Source of the DNA: Planctomycetota bacterium
GTDB taxonomy: Bacteria > Planctomycetota > UBA1135
Assembly: GCA_026421205.1 (NCBI GenBank)
Contig: JAPKBM010000018.1
Location: 1 to 33,651 of the forward strand
Direction of reading: 5' to 3'
DNA length: 33,651 nt
How positions within the stretch are numbered: position 1 is the stretch's first letter; every line of letters begins with the position of its first letter. The notes beneath the pieces were generated by a model that saw only the letters and a program-made list of their open reading frames with translations, had not been told where the DNA came from and ran no database searches. This document shows positions 23,071 through 31,768 of this stretch, piece by piece. The position numbers were made by a program, and so were the translations under genes.

Positions 23071-26000
23071 AACCCATCAGGGAACGCATCATGGCTTCGG
23101 CGGGTACGGGAAAGACCTTCACCCTGGCCGGCCGATTTCTTCGCCTCCTCTTTCAAGGAAAAAAACCGTCGGAAATTTTGGCAACCACCTTTACTCGAAA
23201 GGCGGCGGGCGAAATTTTAGAGCGTGTTTTGGGGTGGCTTGCAGAAGCGGAACTGGTGGACTCTCCAGACCCGGACCTCCGTAAGAAAGGGGAAAAGGCC
23301 ATGAAGGATTTGCAAAAGGCCACCTGTTTAGAAAGTGAAATCACCCCACAACAGTGTCGCAAGCTTCTTGCCGACTTAGTACAAGACCTGGATACCTTTA
23401 ATGTGCGCACCTTGGACTCATTCTTTGTGGAATCGGCCAAAGTATTTGCCCTAGAACTTGGCCTTCCCTTGGACTGGAACATTGTGGATGACACCGAGGA
23501 TCGCATGTTGCGCTCCGAAGCTCTTTCGCAATTATTCGGGCCAGAAAAAGACACTTTCCAATTGCTTCAAGAACTCAGCGCCGACGGCACTGGGCGAGCT
23601 GTTCATCGAGAATCTTTAAATGTGATTCGAGAAACCCTGGATGTTTTCCGGGACTCCACCCCAACGGCCTGGCAAAAGATTCAGCCAGAGGGCAAGCCAC
23701 TTCAAGAGGAAGAGTGGCTGCAAATTCAAGATTCCATTCAAGCCCTTCGGTCCCCCCCAACGAATGCGGGGACCCCAACTGCCGGTTATGAGAAATTCAA
23801 GAAAGCACTCCTTGGCTTCATTCAAAAGTCCAAATGGATCCACCTCCTGAAAAATACCGGCGTCCAGAAAATTCTTTCCGGGGAAGAAACGTATTACAAA
23901 AAGGAGATTCCTGAAGAATGGCGCTCCTTGGTGCAAAGAATTGCTGCGGGAGCAAGAGCAGTTGTCGTCGGTAGTTTGTCCCGAAGAAATCTAGCCCTCT
24001 TTGACTTTTTAGCGCGCTTTGATGCCAGCTATGCGCAGATAAAAATAAAATCCAAATCGTTTCGGTTTGAAGACTTCCCAAGGGCTCTCGCAAAACAAGG
24101 TGGGCTTGGATCTTTTTTTCGACTCAATCGGCAAATTGACCATCTTCTTTTAGACGAATTTCAGGACACTTCGGTGACCCAGTGGAGAGTTCTTGCTCCT
24201 TTGATTGATCGTGTTCTTCATCAAAAAGAGCGCTCTTTCTTTTGCGTCGGTGATGCCAAACAGTCCATTTACGGATGGCGCGAAGGAGAACCACGACTCC
24301 TGAAAGGGATTTTGGAGTGGTATCCAAATAAAGAAATTCAACAGGACGAACTTAGCGAAAGCTACCGATCTTCCCCTGCAATTATGACGGCGGTCAACAA
24401 GGTTTATGAGAACCTTTCTTCTAACCCTGCTTTAGAGAGAGAGTTGGAGGACAACGAAGACCTCATTGACGAGTCTGGAAAATGGTGTGACACCTTTGAC
24501 ACTCATACCGCCATTTTTGAAGACCTTCCTGGATCAGCACGGCTCTATCAAACGGGGGAGCCGGGCAACGCAGAGCACAATAAAACAAAATGCATCCAAC
24601 TCGCTGTAGAGCGTATTCAGGCTTTGCATGAAGAGTGTTCCGAAGCAACGATTGGCGTCCTAGTGCGCCGAAAGAAATGGATCCCGGAACTCCTCTATCA
24701 GTTACAGAAAAAAAAGGTCCCAGCAAGTGGCGAAGGGGGGAATCCTCTCACGGACTCCAAAGAGGTTCTTGCGCTCTTGGCTCTCTTTCACTTCGTCGAC
24801 CACCCCGGAGACACCGCATCTCTCTTTCATGTCGGCACCTCCTTTCTTGGCAAGGCCTTTGATGTGGATGAAAACGCGGTACCCAAAGAAACTCGACAAA
24901 AACTTGCTGCAAAAATCCGCAAAGAACTTCTGCAAGAAGGTTACGGACCGTGGGTGACCCGACTCGTTGAGAAAAATGCCATCGAGGTGGATGCCTGGGG
25001 AATACGTCGGCTTCAACAGTGCGTGGATCTTGGGCATGTCTTTGACAAGCACGCGGGGCTTCGGCCGTCAGACTTTGAAGAACTGGTGCGCAATACTCCC
25101 GTGGAAGACCCCAGCGCAGCCAAAGTCAAAGTCATGACAATTCACGCATCCAAAGGTTTGGAATTTGATGCGGTCGTCTTGCCGGAACTCGTCACAAAAT
25201 GGAAAGGTGGAAAGCCGGGTCATTTGCTGACCCAACGCCCAGATCCAAAAAAATCTTTCTCCTTGGTGACTCATCCCCTGCCGAAGGAGCTCAACGGCCT
25301 CCATCCGGAAATGCAGGAAAGCTATGAGGCTTGGCGTCGGAAGGAATTCTCCGAAATGATGTGTCTCCTTTATGTGGCCATGACGCGAGCAAAACGGCAC
25401 TTGGAAATGATTATTCCAGCGTTGAAGCCGTCCAGTAAAGGAGAAGTCAAACTTGGCAACACCTTTGCCGACATCCTCCGCGGGGCCATGAGCCCGGATG
25501 TAGAGTGCGACGACAAACTGCTTTGGCACTGTAAAAACAACAACGTGGACTTGCCTTGGTATGCAAAACTCAAAAAACCTCAGGAGTCTCATCTGGTTGA
25601 GGAGCCCCCCCCATTTGCATTGGCAAAATCAACCGGGCCGAGAATCCTCCCCCGCGTTGCGCCTTCTTCTATTCATGCACAAAAGATTACACCCCAGCAA
25701 CTCTTCACACAAGAAAGCGCCGACGGCCGCCTTCACGGCACATTGGTCCATGCACTCTTTGAGCAGGTTGCCTGGTTAGAAGACTTCAAAGCCTCCAGGG
25801 AAGAGTTGTTCGCATCACTCGGCGGACTCCAAGGCACGGAGAAACAAAAAGAGCAAGCCGTGCACGCATTTCAGGGGGCCTTACAGGATCCAAGCCTCAA
25901 AGAAGTGCTTTCTCGATCCTCTTGGGATTCCAAGGCTGATCTGGAAGTGCATCAAGAATATGACTTCAAAACCATTGTGAAAGATGAAGGGAAGGAGGCG

Positions 26001-26228
26001 GCTCTCATGCGCGGAAGCGTCGACCGCTTGGTCATCCAAAAAGAAAACGGGGTCATCCAAAAAGTATTCATCTACGATTACAAAACTGATGCCATCCGAA
26101 CGTTAGAGGATGAAGAGAGGCAAAGAAAGCATCACCAGGCGCAGATGAATGCGTACCAGGAAGCCCTAGGGTTGCTTTTTTCACTTAATGCTACTCAAGT
26201 TGACACAGAAATATTATTCGTAGGCTGA
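23067..26228 (+). CDS. addA: AddA-like UvrD-family helicase-nuclease
   Basis: A 1053-residue SF1A helicase with a C-terminal nuclease, the motor of the AddAB complex. Motifs in order: Walker A ASAGTGKTFTL (10-20), Ia ATTFTRKAAGEI, TLDSFF, Walker B LLLDEFQDTSVTQW (about 360), III VGDAKQSIYGWREGE, IV ELSESYRSS, V VMTIHASKGLEFDAVVLPEL, VI LLYVAMTRAKR. The nuclease has HGTLVHALFEQ (about 890), RGSVDRLV (Asp ~983) and IYDYKTD (Asp/Lys ~1002). AGGAGG seven bases before the ATG is a strong Shine-Dalgarno, and the ATG overlaps the addB TGA. It is somewhat shorter than many AddA proteins (about 1150-1250). A small secreted-protein gene follows four bases later. Confidence 0.92.
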   Translation: MKPIRERIMASAGTGKTFTLAGRFLRLLFQGKKPSEILATTFTRKAAGEILERVLGWLAEAELVDSPDPDLRKKGEKAMKDLQKATCLESEITPQQCRKLLADLVQDLDTFNVRTLDSFFVESAKVFALELGLPLDWNIVDDTEDRMLRSEALSQLFGPEKDTFQLLQELSADGTGRAVHRESLNVIRETLDVFRDSTPTAWQKIQPEGKPLQEEEWLQIQDSIQALRSPPTNAGTPTAGYEKFKKALLGFIQKSKWIHLLKNTGVQKILSGEETYYKKEIPEEWRSLVQRIAAGARAVVVGSLSRRNLALFDFLARFDASYAQIKIKSKSFRFEDFPRALAKQGGLGSFFRLNRQIDHLLLDEFQDTSVTQWRVLAPLIDRVLHQKERSFFCVGDAKQSIYGWREGEPRLLKGILEWYPNKEIQQDELSESYRSSPAIMTAVNKVYENLSSNPALERELEDNEDLIDESGKWCDTFDTHTAIFEDLPGSARLYQTGEPGNAEHNKTKCIQLAVERIQALHEECSEATIGVLVRRKKWIPELLYQLQKKKVPASGEGGNPLTDSKEVLALLALFHFVDHPGDTASLFHVGTSFLGKAFDVDENAVPKETRQKLAAKIRKELLQEGYGPWVTRLVEKNAIEVDAWGIRRLQQCVDLGHVFDKHAGLRPSDFEELVRNTPVEDPSAAKVKVMTIHASKGLEFDAVVLPELVTKWKGGKPGHLLTQRPDPKKSFSLVTHPLPKELNGLHPEMQESYEAWRRKEFSEMMCLLYVAMTRAKRHLEMIIPALKPSSKGEVKLGNTFADILRGAMSPDVECDDKLLWHCKNNNVDLPWYAKLKKPQESHLVEEPPPFALAKSTGPRILPRVAPSSIHAQKITPQQLFTQESADGRLHGTLVHALFEQVAWLEDFKASREELFASLGGLQGTEKQKEQAVHAFQGALQDPSLKEVLSRSSWDSKADLEVHQEYDFKTIVKDEGKEAALMRGSVDRLVIQKENGVIQKVFIYDYKTDAIRTLEDEERQRKHHQAQMNAYQEALGLLFSLNATQVDTEILFVG

Positions 26229-26232
26229 CGCC

Positions 26233-26482
26233 ATGAAGTTTTACTCCTCTTTCTTGTCATCGCCAGCGCCCATGCTCTTTGGGGTTTTTGGTGCCAAAAT
26301 TTCTGTTCCTCAGGAAAGAGTACAGGCACATTGAGCGAATCCTATTGCATAAAGAAGGAGGCGATACCATTCCAACAGACTTTCTTCTTCGCTCTGCCGA
26401 AGCATGCTATTTAGACACAACCCTTTCAAGCGCTTACCCTCAAGGCCGAAAGAAAGGGTGGCTTTTCCAGGAAGAGAACTAA
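26233..26482 (+). pseudogene. Small secreted-protein gene with two apparent single-base frameshifts
   Basis: ATG AAG TTT at 26233 begins a frame that stops after 33 codons. Adding one T to the TTTT run (26239-26242) gives MKFLLLFLVIASAHA, a textbook signal peptide. Adding a second base near the GGGGTTTTT run (about 26279-26288) joins it to an open frame ending at 26482 (EYRHIERILLHKEGGDTIPT ... KKGWLFQEEN). The repaired gene has 84 codons, so two missing homopolymer bases explain everything. I read it as a secreted ~83-residue protein of unknown function that is either recently broken or miscalled. It overlaps the convergent rluD-like gene by four bases. Confidence 0.45.
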
Positions 26483-27474
26483 TCCATCTCAAGAATAATG
26501 TCCTGAAATAAAGGCGCCTCAAGTCGCAGTCGCTTCCCCGTATAAGGGTGCTCAATTTCCAAACGCCAATTGTGTAACGCCTGGCGATCCATCTGTAAAA
26601 AATCTCGGTCGGCGTCGGTCAGGCAACCCTCTACGCCACGGATGAAAACGGAATCTCCTCCGAAGTAAAGTTTGTCACCCACGATGGGGTGCCCGATGGA
26701 GGCAAGATGCACGCGAAGCTGATGCTGCCAGCCTGTTAACGGGTGCACCCGAAGTAAGGTCTTTCCGGAAAGACGTTTTTCCACCTTCCACTCTGTCTTT
26801 GAGGGAAGGCCATCCTCCACCACGGCCATCTTTAAGCGAACTTCCGCATGAATGTCTTTTCCCAAAGCCGCCTCAATAACACCCGACTCTTCGGCAACGT
26901 CGCCTTCCACCAAAGCGAGATATGTTTTATCGATGCTGCGCGCTTCAAACTGTCGGCCAATGCGCGTTCTTCCCAATTGGTCCTTTGCGCATAAAACAAC
27001 GCCACTTGTTTCCCTGTCTAAACGGTGACAAAGCGTTGGCATGTCCTCGGTTTCCCCCCAAACACTTCGATGCCGTTCATGCACCAAATGAATCAATGAC
27101 CCCGTCAAATGCCCATGACTAGGATGCACATTGATGTGCGGAGGTTTGTTCACCGCGACCAACCACTTATCCTCAAAGACAATTTCTAAATCACCCGGGT
27201 CTGGCCCCACCGGCGCATCCGGCAGCGGCGCTGGATTGACCTGCGTCACAATGACTTCTTGCCCCGTTCTTAACTTAAGCCCATCACGAATAGCCCCCAA
27301 TGGCGCCTGTTGTGGATCCTTATGAGATAACACTTCCACCATGCCTTCGGCAATCCACTCTTGCACGCCACGGCGCGAACGCCAAGAAATACGGCAGGCA
27401 ATAAAAACATCCAACCGTGCGCCATGCTCATTGTCTCCCACTTCATAACGAAGCTTGTGCACACCGGCCGACAT
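26479..27474 (-). CDS. RluA/RluD-family pseudouridine synthase
   Basis: Converts uridine to pseudouridine in rRNA (RluD/RluC) or tRNA. The 331-residue protein starts with an S4-like domain (ARLDVFIACR, SRRGVQEWI, GMVEVLS). The catalytic domain has VAVNKPPHINVHPSHGH, then CHRLDRETSGVVL with the catalytic Asp153, KTYLALVEG, and HPLTGWQHQLRVHLASIGHP followed by IVGDKLYF. GWQHQLR replaces the more usual GRxHQIR. ATG 27474 is chosen because the longer frame upstream reads through the rpsU terminator; AAGGG lies only two bases before it. Target site unknown. Confidence 0.9.
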   Translation of the reverse strand: MSAGVHKLRYEVGDNEHGARLDVFIACRISWRSRRGVQEWIAEGMVEVLSHKDPQQAPLGAIRDGLKLRTGQEVIVTQVNPAPLPDAPVGPDPGDLEIVFEDKWLVAVNKPPHINVHPSHGHLTGSLIHLVHERHRSVWGETEDMPTLCHRLDRETSGVVLCAKDQLGRTRIGRQFEARSIDKTYLALVEGDVAEESGVIEAALGKDIHAEVRLKMAVVEDGLPSKTEWKVEKRLSGKTLLRVHPLTGWQHQLRVHLASIGHPIVGDKLYFGGDSVFIRGVEGCLTDADRDFLQMDRQALHNWRLEIEHPYTGKRLRLEAPLFQDIILEMD

Positions 27475-27533
27475 ATCCCTTTGGCCCTGCCGTTTTTTAA
27501 GGATTCTCTTTTTAGGCAAAACTTCGGCGGAAT

Positions 27534-27570
27534 AAAAAAAGAAAGCCCCGGCGGTCATGGCCAGGGCTTT
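27534..27570 (-). terminator. Rho-independent terminator of rpsU
   Basis: On the minus strand AAAGCCC-x-GGC pairs across a short loop with GCC-x-GGGCTTT (27570-27542), about ten paired bases with one mismatch, followed by a run of seven Ts (27540-27534). It lies 15 bases after the rpsU stop and is the only convincing intrinsic terminator in the window. Confidence 0.85.
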
Positions 27571-27584
27571 GGAAAAAGTACACG

Positions 27585-27797
27585 CTAGAAGCGAGCCGTG
27601 CGACGCATGCGGGCGGCCCGCTTGATCACGCTCCTACGCTCTTTCAGCTCTTCTTGACGAGCCCAAGTTGGCTTCGTGTAGAAGGAGTTTTCTTTGATTT
27701 GAGTAAAAATGCCAGCATGATTGCACTGGCGCTTGAAGCGGCGCAAGGCGGCATCAAGAGATTCATTCGGACGGACTTGTACTTTGATGGAAGACAT
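27585..27797 (-). CDS. rpsU: 30S ribosomal protein S21
   Basis: A 70-residue basic protein of the small subunit. MSSIKVQVRPNESLDAALRR, then FKRQCNHAGIF and the basic C-terminus KRAARMRRTARF match S21. S21 helps base pairing between mRNA and the 16S anti-Shine-Dalgarno. The start ATG (27797-27795) gives the exact family start, while the upstream in-frame extension does not. No Shine-Dalgarno precedes it (GGTTCCCG). It is transcribed as a single gene ending in its own terminator and is divergent from recD2. Confidence 0.96.
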   Translation of the reverse strand: MSSIKVQVRPNESLDAALRRFKRQCNHAGIFTQIKENSFYTKPTWARQEELKERRSVIKRAARMRRTARF

Positions 27798-27821
27798 CGG
27801 GAACCAAGGGGTGGTAAATTG

Positions 27822-27866
27822 CTGGCGTTCGTTTGCCAGTGACGGGGTGAATCCCCGCTGCGAACG
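27822..27866. promoter_or_regulatory. Nested inverted repeats in the rpsU / recD2 divergent region
   Basis: The 79-base gap holds three dyads: CTGGC-eight bases-GCCAG (27822-27839), CGGGG-five bases-CCCCG (27843-27857), and an outer pair CGTTCG/CGAACG (27826-27831 with 27861-27866) that encloses the second. They could form a structured rpsU leader (an autoregulation site) or an operator shared with recD2. No clear -10/-35 set can be named for either gene. Confidence 0.35.
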
Positions 27867-27876
27867 GAACATTCTA

Positions 27877-30042
27877 ATGAATTCAGGAGAATCCGTCCAG
27901 CACGAGGTCGTCGAAGGCCAGGTCAGCGCCATTTTATTCCAAAATGAGGAAAATGGCTTTGCCGTGGCAGTTTTAGAGCAATCTGCCGACCCCAACCAGC
28001 GCTCCACCGTTGCCGGCGAAATCGGCCCTCTTTCCGTCGGTGCTTATCTCCGACTTCACGGGAAATGGATGGACCACCCAAAATATGGTCAGCAGTTCAA
28101 AGCGGCTTGGGCGGAGCAGGCTACCCCAACCACCCAGGAGGGCCTCCAGAAATACCTTGCCTGCGGACTCTTTCCGGGCATTGGGAAGGGCATGGCGAAG
28201 AAACTGGTGGACCACTTCGGCGTGGAAACTTTGGAAGCTCTCGGCAAGGGCGCCAAAACTCTGCGCCAAATCTCTGGCATCGGCCCAAAAAAAGCGGAGC
28301 AGTTGGTGGAGGCTTTCCAGGAGAGCAGCAATCAACACCGCGTGATGGCGGAATTGCGCGGTTTTGGACTCAACGCTCGCCAAGCCCAAACCCTTTATGA
28401 GGACTGGGGGCCGTCGGCGATTCTGCGGGTTACCGAAGACCCCTACGCTCTGATTGACCGCCTTCATGGTTTAGGCTTCAAAACTGCCGACGCCATGGCC
28501 ACCAAACTCGGAATTTTGCCGGATTCTGAAGTCCGTGCGCGAGGGGTCATCCGACATTTACTCCGAGAAGCCCGACGGGAGGGTCATGTTTGCTTGCCGG
28601 AAACGGTGCTGGAGGAAAACCTCCTCAAACTGTCTCTGCCGAGCGAAATCATCACCTCAGCCTTGGCCTGCTTGGTGGAAGAAGGGATTATTCGTTGTGA
28701 GGTCACGCCGGAAGATCCTATCGCTACTCGCTGGTACTATCTTCCAGCCTTGTATCAAGCGGAAATCAGCGTTGCTGAGCGGATTCATCACCTGCTTTCC
28801 CAAACGGCTCCTCCGTGTGCATCTACAGCAGAATTGAAATCCGCCATACAGCGATCCGCATGGCAACCTGATGCATCTCAGGAAAAGGCCGTGAAGATGG
28901 CACTTCAGGAGCCCTTTTCCATTATGACCGGAGGACCCGGTACAGGAAAAACTACCACGCTTCAACTTCTCCTGGACACCTTGGATTCTGCGGGCGTCGG
29001 CCCTATTTTGCTGGCCAGCCCCACCGGCCGTGCCGCAAAACGACTACAGGAAGCCACAGGGCGGCCAGCCTCCACCCTGCACCGGCTGCTGGGCTGGGAG
29101 CCTCATGCACAAGGATTTCGCCATGATGAAGATGAGCCCCTTGAGGCGGAGTTTCTCATTGTTGATGAAGTTTCCATGCTGGACCTTCCTTTGGCCCACG
29201 CCATTTTTGCGGCCGTCCCAGATTCCTGTCGCCTTCTTTTTGTAGGAGACGCTGACCAACTTCCCTCCGTCGGTCCTGGCATGGTGCTCCGGGATTTGGT
29301 GAACTCATCCACCGTCCCCACCACTCGGCTAGCGCACATCCATAGGCAAACTAAAGGGTCGGGTATTTCTCGCGCGGCTCATCAAATCTTGGAGGGCATT
29401 ATTCCTCAGGGAGACCCTGCCAATTCGGACGGTGACTTTTTTGTGGTCACGCCCCCCACGGCCGAAGCCGCTTTTGATGTTTTGGAAAAACTCGTCTGCG
29501 AGCGCATTCCTAAAAAATATGGCATGGACCCCATGCGTGATGTTTTAGTTTTGTCGCCCATGTACAAAGGTGCGCTTGGGGTGGACTCACTTAACGAGCA
29601 ACTTGGGAAGCACTTGAATCCCGATGCTCCAGAAACCTGGGCCGGATCCTTGCGCGTAGGAGACCGAATGATGGTCATTAAAAACGACTACGACCGAGAA
29701 GTCTTCAATGGAGATACTGGTTTTGTAAGCGCTATTACATCCAATGAAGTCATGGTTGAAGTCGACGGCCGGCCCCTCACTTATGGGCCGGATGATTTAA
29801 ATCACATCCTTCCCTCATACTGCGTCACCGTGCATCGCTCACAAGGTTCCGAAGCCCGCGCCGTCATTGTGATTGCCACCGGAGCTCACTGGATGATGCT
29901 TCGCCGAAATCTTTTGTATACCGCCATCACACGCGGAAAAGAGTTAGTCGTGGTAATTACCAATCCGCAAGCCCTCGCCCGCGCCGTTCACAACGCCGAC
30001 GAAAACAAGCGGTTTAGCCGTTTAGTTTCTCGAGTGCAGTAA
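27877..30042 (+). CDS. recD2: RecD2 helicase (SF1B, RecD/TraA-like)
   Basis: A 721-residue 5'-3' DNA helicase of the RecD2 type, the form found outside RecBCD. It begins with an OB-like domain (EGQVSAILFQNEENGFAVAV), then tandem helix-hairpin-helix motifs (PGIGKGMAKKLVDHFG, ISGIGPKKAEQLVEAF, GLGFKTADAMATKLG). Motor motifs: Walker A GGPGTGKTTTL (about 352), SPTGRAAKRL, Walker B LIVDEVSMLD (about 428), VGDADQLPSVGPG, and YCVTVHRSQGSEA followed by LLYTAITRGKELV. ATG 27877 (MNSGESV) fits the family start; the longer upstream frame runs through the rpsU gene. Its end overlaps the convergent TMTC-like gene by 29 bases. It lies within 1.7 kb of addA, so DNA-end processing genes cluster here. Confidence 0.94.
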   Translation: MNSGESVQHEVVEGQVSAILFQNEENGFAVAVLEQSADPNQRSTVAGEIGPLSVGAYLRLHGKWMDHPKYGQQFKAAWAEQATPTTQEGLQKYLACGLFPGIGKGMAKKLVDHFGVETLEALGKGAKTLRQISGIGPKKAEQLVEAFQESSNQHRVMAELRGFGLNARQAQTLYEDWGPSAILRVTEDPYALIDRLHGLGFKTADAMATKLGILPDSEVRARGVIRHLLREARREGHVCLPETVLEENLLKLSLPSEIITSALACLVEEGIIRCEVTPEDPIATRWYYLPALYQAEISVAERIHHLLSQTAPPCASTAELKSAIQRSAWQPDASQEKAVKMALQEPFSIMTGGPGTGKTTTLQLLLDTLDSAGVGPILLASPTGRAAKRLQEATGRPASTLHRLLGWEPHAQGFRHDEDEPLEAEFLIVDEVSMLDLPLAHAIFAAVPDSCRLLFVGDADQLPSVGPGMVLRDLVNSSTVPTTRLAHIHRQTKGSGISRAAHQILEGIIPQGDPANSDGDFFVVTPPTAEAAFDVLEKLVCERIPKKYGMDPMRDVLVLSPMYKGALGVDSLNEQLGKHLNPDAPETWAGSLRVGDRMMVIKNDYDREVFNGDTGFVSAITSNEVMVEVDGRPLTYGPDDLNHILPSYCVTVHRSQGSEARAVIVIATGAHWMMLRRNLLYTAITRGKELVVVITNPQALARAVHNADENKRFSRLVSRVQ

Positions 30043-31765
30043 GAAACGCAGGCTTCATTCGGGGACGCAAATGGGGAATGGAGCCCACTTTCCGCAGAAT
30101 AGATTGAATGCGCTTTGGAAATTTTTGCATCCCCGGAACGCCCTCATAACGGTACACCGCACTGACGGCCTCTTGTCCAGAAGTCATCAGGATTTCTGCC
30201 ACCTGGCCATCATTCATGCGTGACTCACTTAAAAGCTCTAAGTAGCGCAAGTAAAAGCCTGTGGCCGACGCCCACTTCCCCTCAGGGCCAAAGGAATGAA
30301 TGCGACCCAATAATAATTGCGTCGGATAATAATTTGGCCATTGCTCTGCCGATTCAGCCCCTAAGTCCGCCGCGGCTCGCAACATGCGTGGTTGCCATTG
30401 AGACCGAGATGCCTTTCTTAGCCACCAAGCGCTCATACTATTGAGCAACTTTGGGTCTCTTTCAATGGCCACGGCCTTTTCATAACACGCGTAGGATTCT
30501 TTTTCCCTTTTCTGCTCTGCATAAAGGCCACCAAGGTTATGCCACGCCATCCATGCTGTGGGGTTTTTCTCAACGGTGTCTTCCCAAAGAGCTTGTTCAC
30601 TTTCATAGGCCGGAGCAAGACTCCAGTCCATGCCGATGCATCCCACAAGCGCAAGACTTGCCAAAGCAATTCGAGGACGAGGGGGAAAAGGAAGTTTCAC
30701 CAAAAGAACGCCCACCACCGCGAAGAAAGCAAGATTGGCATGAAATTGAAAATGATCGGCCAAGAAACTGAACTTCATGGGGTAAACATTCAGAAATCCC
30801 AGCGCAGGGAAAAGCGCACCACCAAAAATCAGCATACCCACCAATGGTCCTCTGCCTACGCGTTTTGAAAAACGAAGAAGCATGACAGGAAGAAGGACGG
30901 CGCTGACCAAATACATCCACTGCATCCAATCCGAAGTGTCCGGCATCCATTTTGGATAAAGGAAAACTGGATTAGGTGCCACTAGGTGAACTGCATAAGA
31001 CCAAAGGATTTTCCCAGCCAACAAAAATCTTTCCGCCACGCTCCAGGCCCAGGCAGCTCCTTCCGCCCCCACTTGAGACACCTCAAGCATGGCCGTTCTC
31101 CAGCCCATCCAACCCCCAGCCAAAAACAAGGCGGCCAAAGGAATGAGGTGCTTTTTCAAATCCTGCGGTTTCTTCCACCACAACAAAAGAAAAAGTGCCG
31201 GAGGCATAAAAGCAATCACCGTTTTACTCAACAGTCCGGCCGCAAAAAGAACCAGGCTCTCCACATAGGCCCGCCACCGACCGGTTTCGGTAAAAGACCA
31301 ATAACGCAAAGTTGCCGCCAGTAGGAAAAACATGGACAACATATTTTTCCTCTCCGTCACCCAAGCCACGGACTCTACGTGATTGGGGTGAACCGCAAAG
31401 AGCGCGGCAATCCACCAAGCACCGGGAAGATGAAGGCGTAAAAGGAGCCTCCAAAAAAGAAGCGCAACTCCAACCATCAATAAAACATTAACGCTATGAA
31501 ATCCGACGGGCTTTAACCCCCAAAGCTGAAACTCAAACCAGAAGGTGGAGTGCACAATGGGGTAATACTGAGGCGTTGCCGACGGATCCGACCAAATTCG
31601 TCGGAGTCCTTCTAAGGAGTGAAGAAGTGGATTGTTAACAATGTAATCCCCGTCATCCCAAATCCATCCCGCCGTTTGCAGGATTGGGAAATAAGCCACG
31701 AAAACAAGCGCGGTCAAAAGCCCGGCCCAGCGCCAGTTCCACGCCTTCGGTACTTCCAAGTTCAT
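30014..31765 (-). CDS. TMTC-like membrane glycosyltransferase with C-terminal TPRs
   Basis: A 583-residue polytopic inner-membrane protein of the GT-C type. WIWDDGDYIVNNPLL in the first periplasmic loop holds the acidic pair typical of these polyprenyl-phosphate-sugar-dependent enzymes. QYYPIVHSTFWFEFQLWGL, then FHSVNVLL, and FAVHPNHVESVAWVTERKN match bacterial relatives of the animal TMTC O-mannosyltransferases. About ten membrane segments occupy residues 12-400, followed by a TPR-like stretch (AWHNLGGLYAEQKREKESYACYEKA in part) to the C-terminus. It probably glycosylates exported proteins or glycans; donor and acceptor unknown. It starts three bases after the M24 gene, so the two form an operon. 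Confidence 0.8.
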   Translation of the reverse strand: MNLEVPKAWNWRWAGLLTALVFVAYFPILQTAGWIWDDGDYIVNNPLLHSLEGLRRIWSDPSATPQYYPIVHSTFWFEFQLWGLKPVGFHSVNVLLMVGVALLFWRLLLRLHLPGAWWIAALFAVHPNHVESVAWVTERKNMLSMFFLLAATLRYWSFTETGRWRAYVESLVLFAAGLLSKTVIAFMPPALFLLLWWKKPQDLKKHLIPLAALFLAGGWMGWRTAMLEVSQVGAEGAAWAWSVAERFLLAGKILWSYAVHLVAPNPVFLYPKWMPDTSDWMQWMYLVSAVLLPVMLLRFSKRVGRGPLVGMLIFGGALFPALGFLNVYPMKFSFLADHFQFHANLAFFAVVGVLLVKLPFPPRPRIALASLALVGCIGMDWSLAPAYESEQALWEDTVEKNPTAWMAWHNLGGLYAEQKREKESYACYEKAVAIERDPKLLNSMSAWWLRKASRSQWQPRMLRAAADLGAESAEQWPNYYPTQLLLGRIHSFGPEGKWASATGFYLRYLELLSESRMNDGQVAEILMTSGQEAVSAVYRYEGVPGMQKFPKRIQSILRKVGSIPHLRPRMKPAFLTALEKLNG

Positions 31766-31768
31766 GTC

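Noticed and set aside
27475-27558. N-terminal extension of the rluD-like protein
   Set aside because: It reads through the T-run and hairpin of the rpsU terminator and adds no family sequence.
27721-27876. N-terminal extension of RecD2
   Set aside because: It runs through the start of the divergent rpsU gene, whereas the ATG at 27877 gives the family start.
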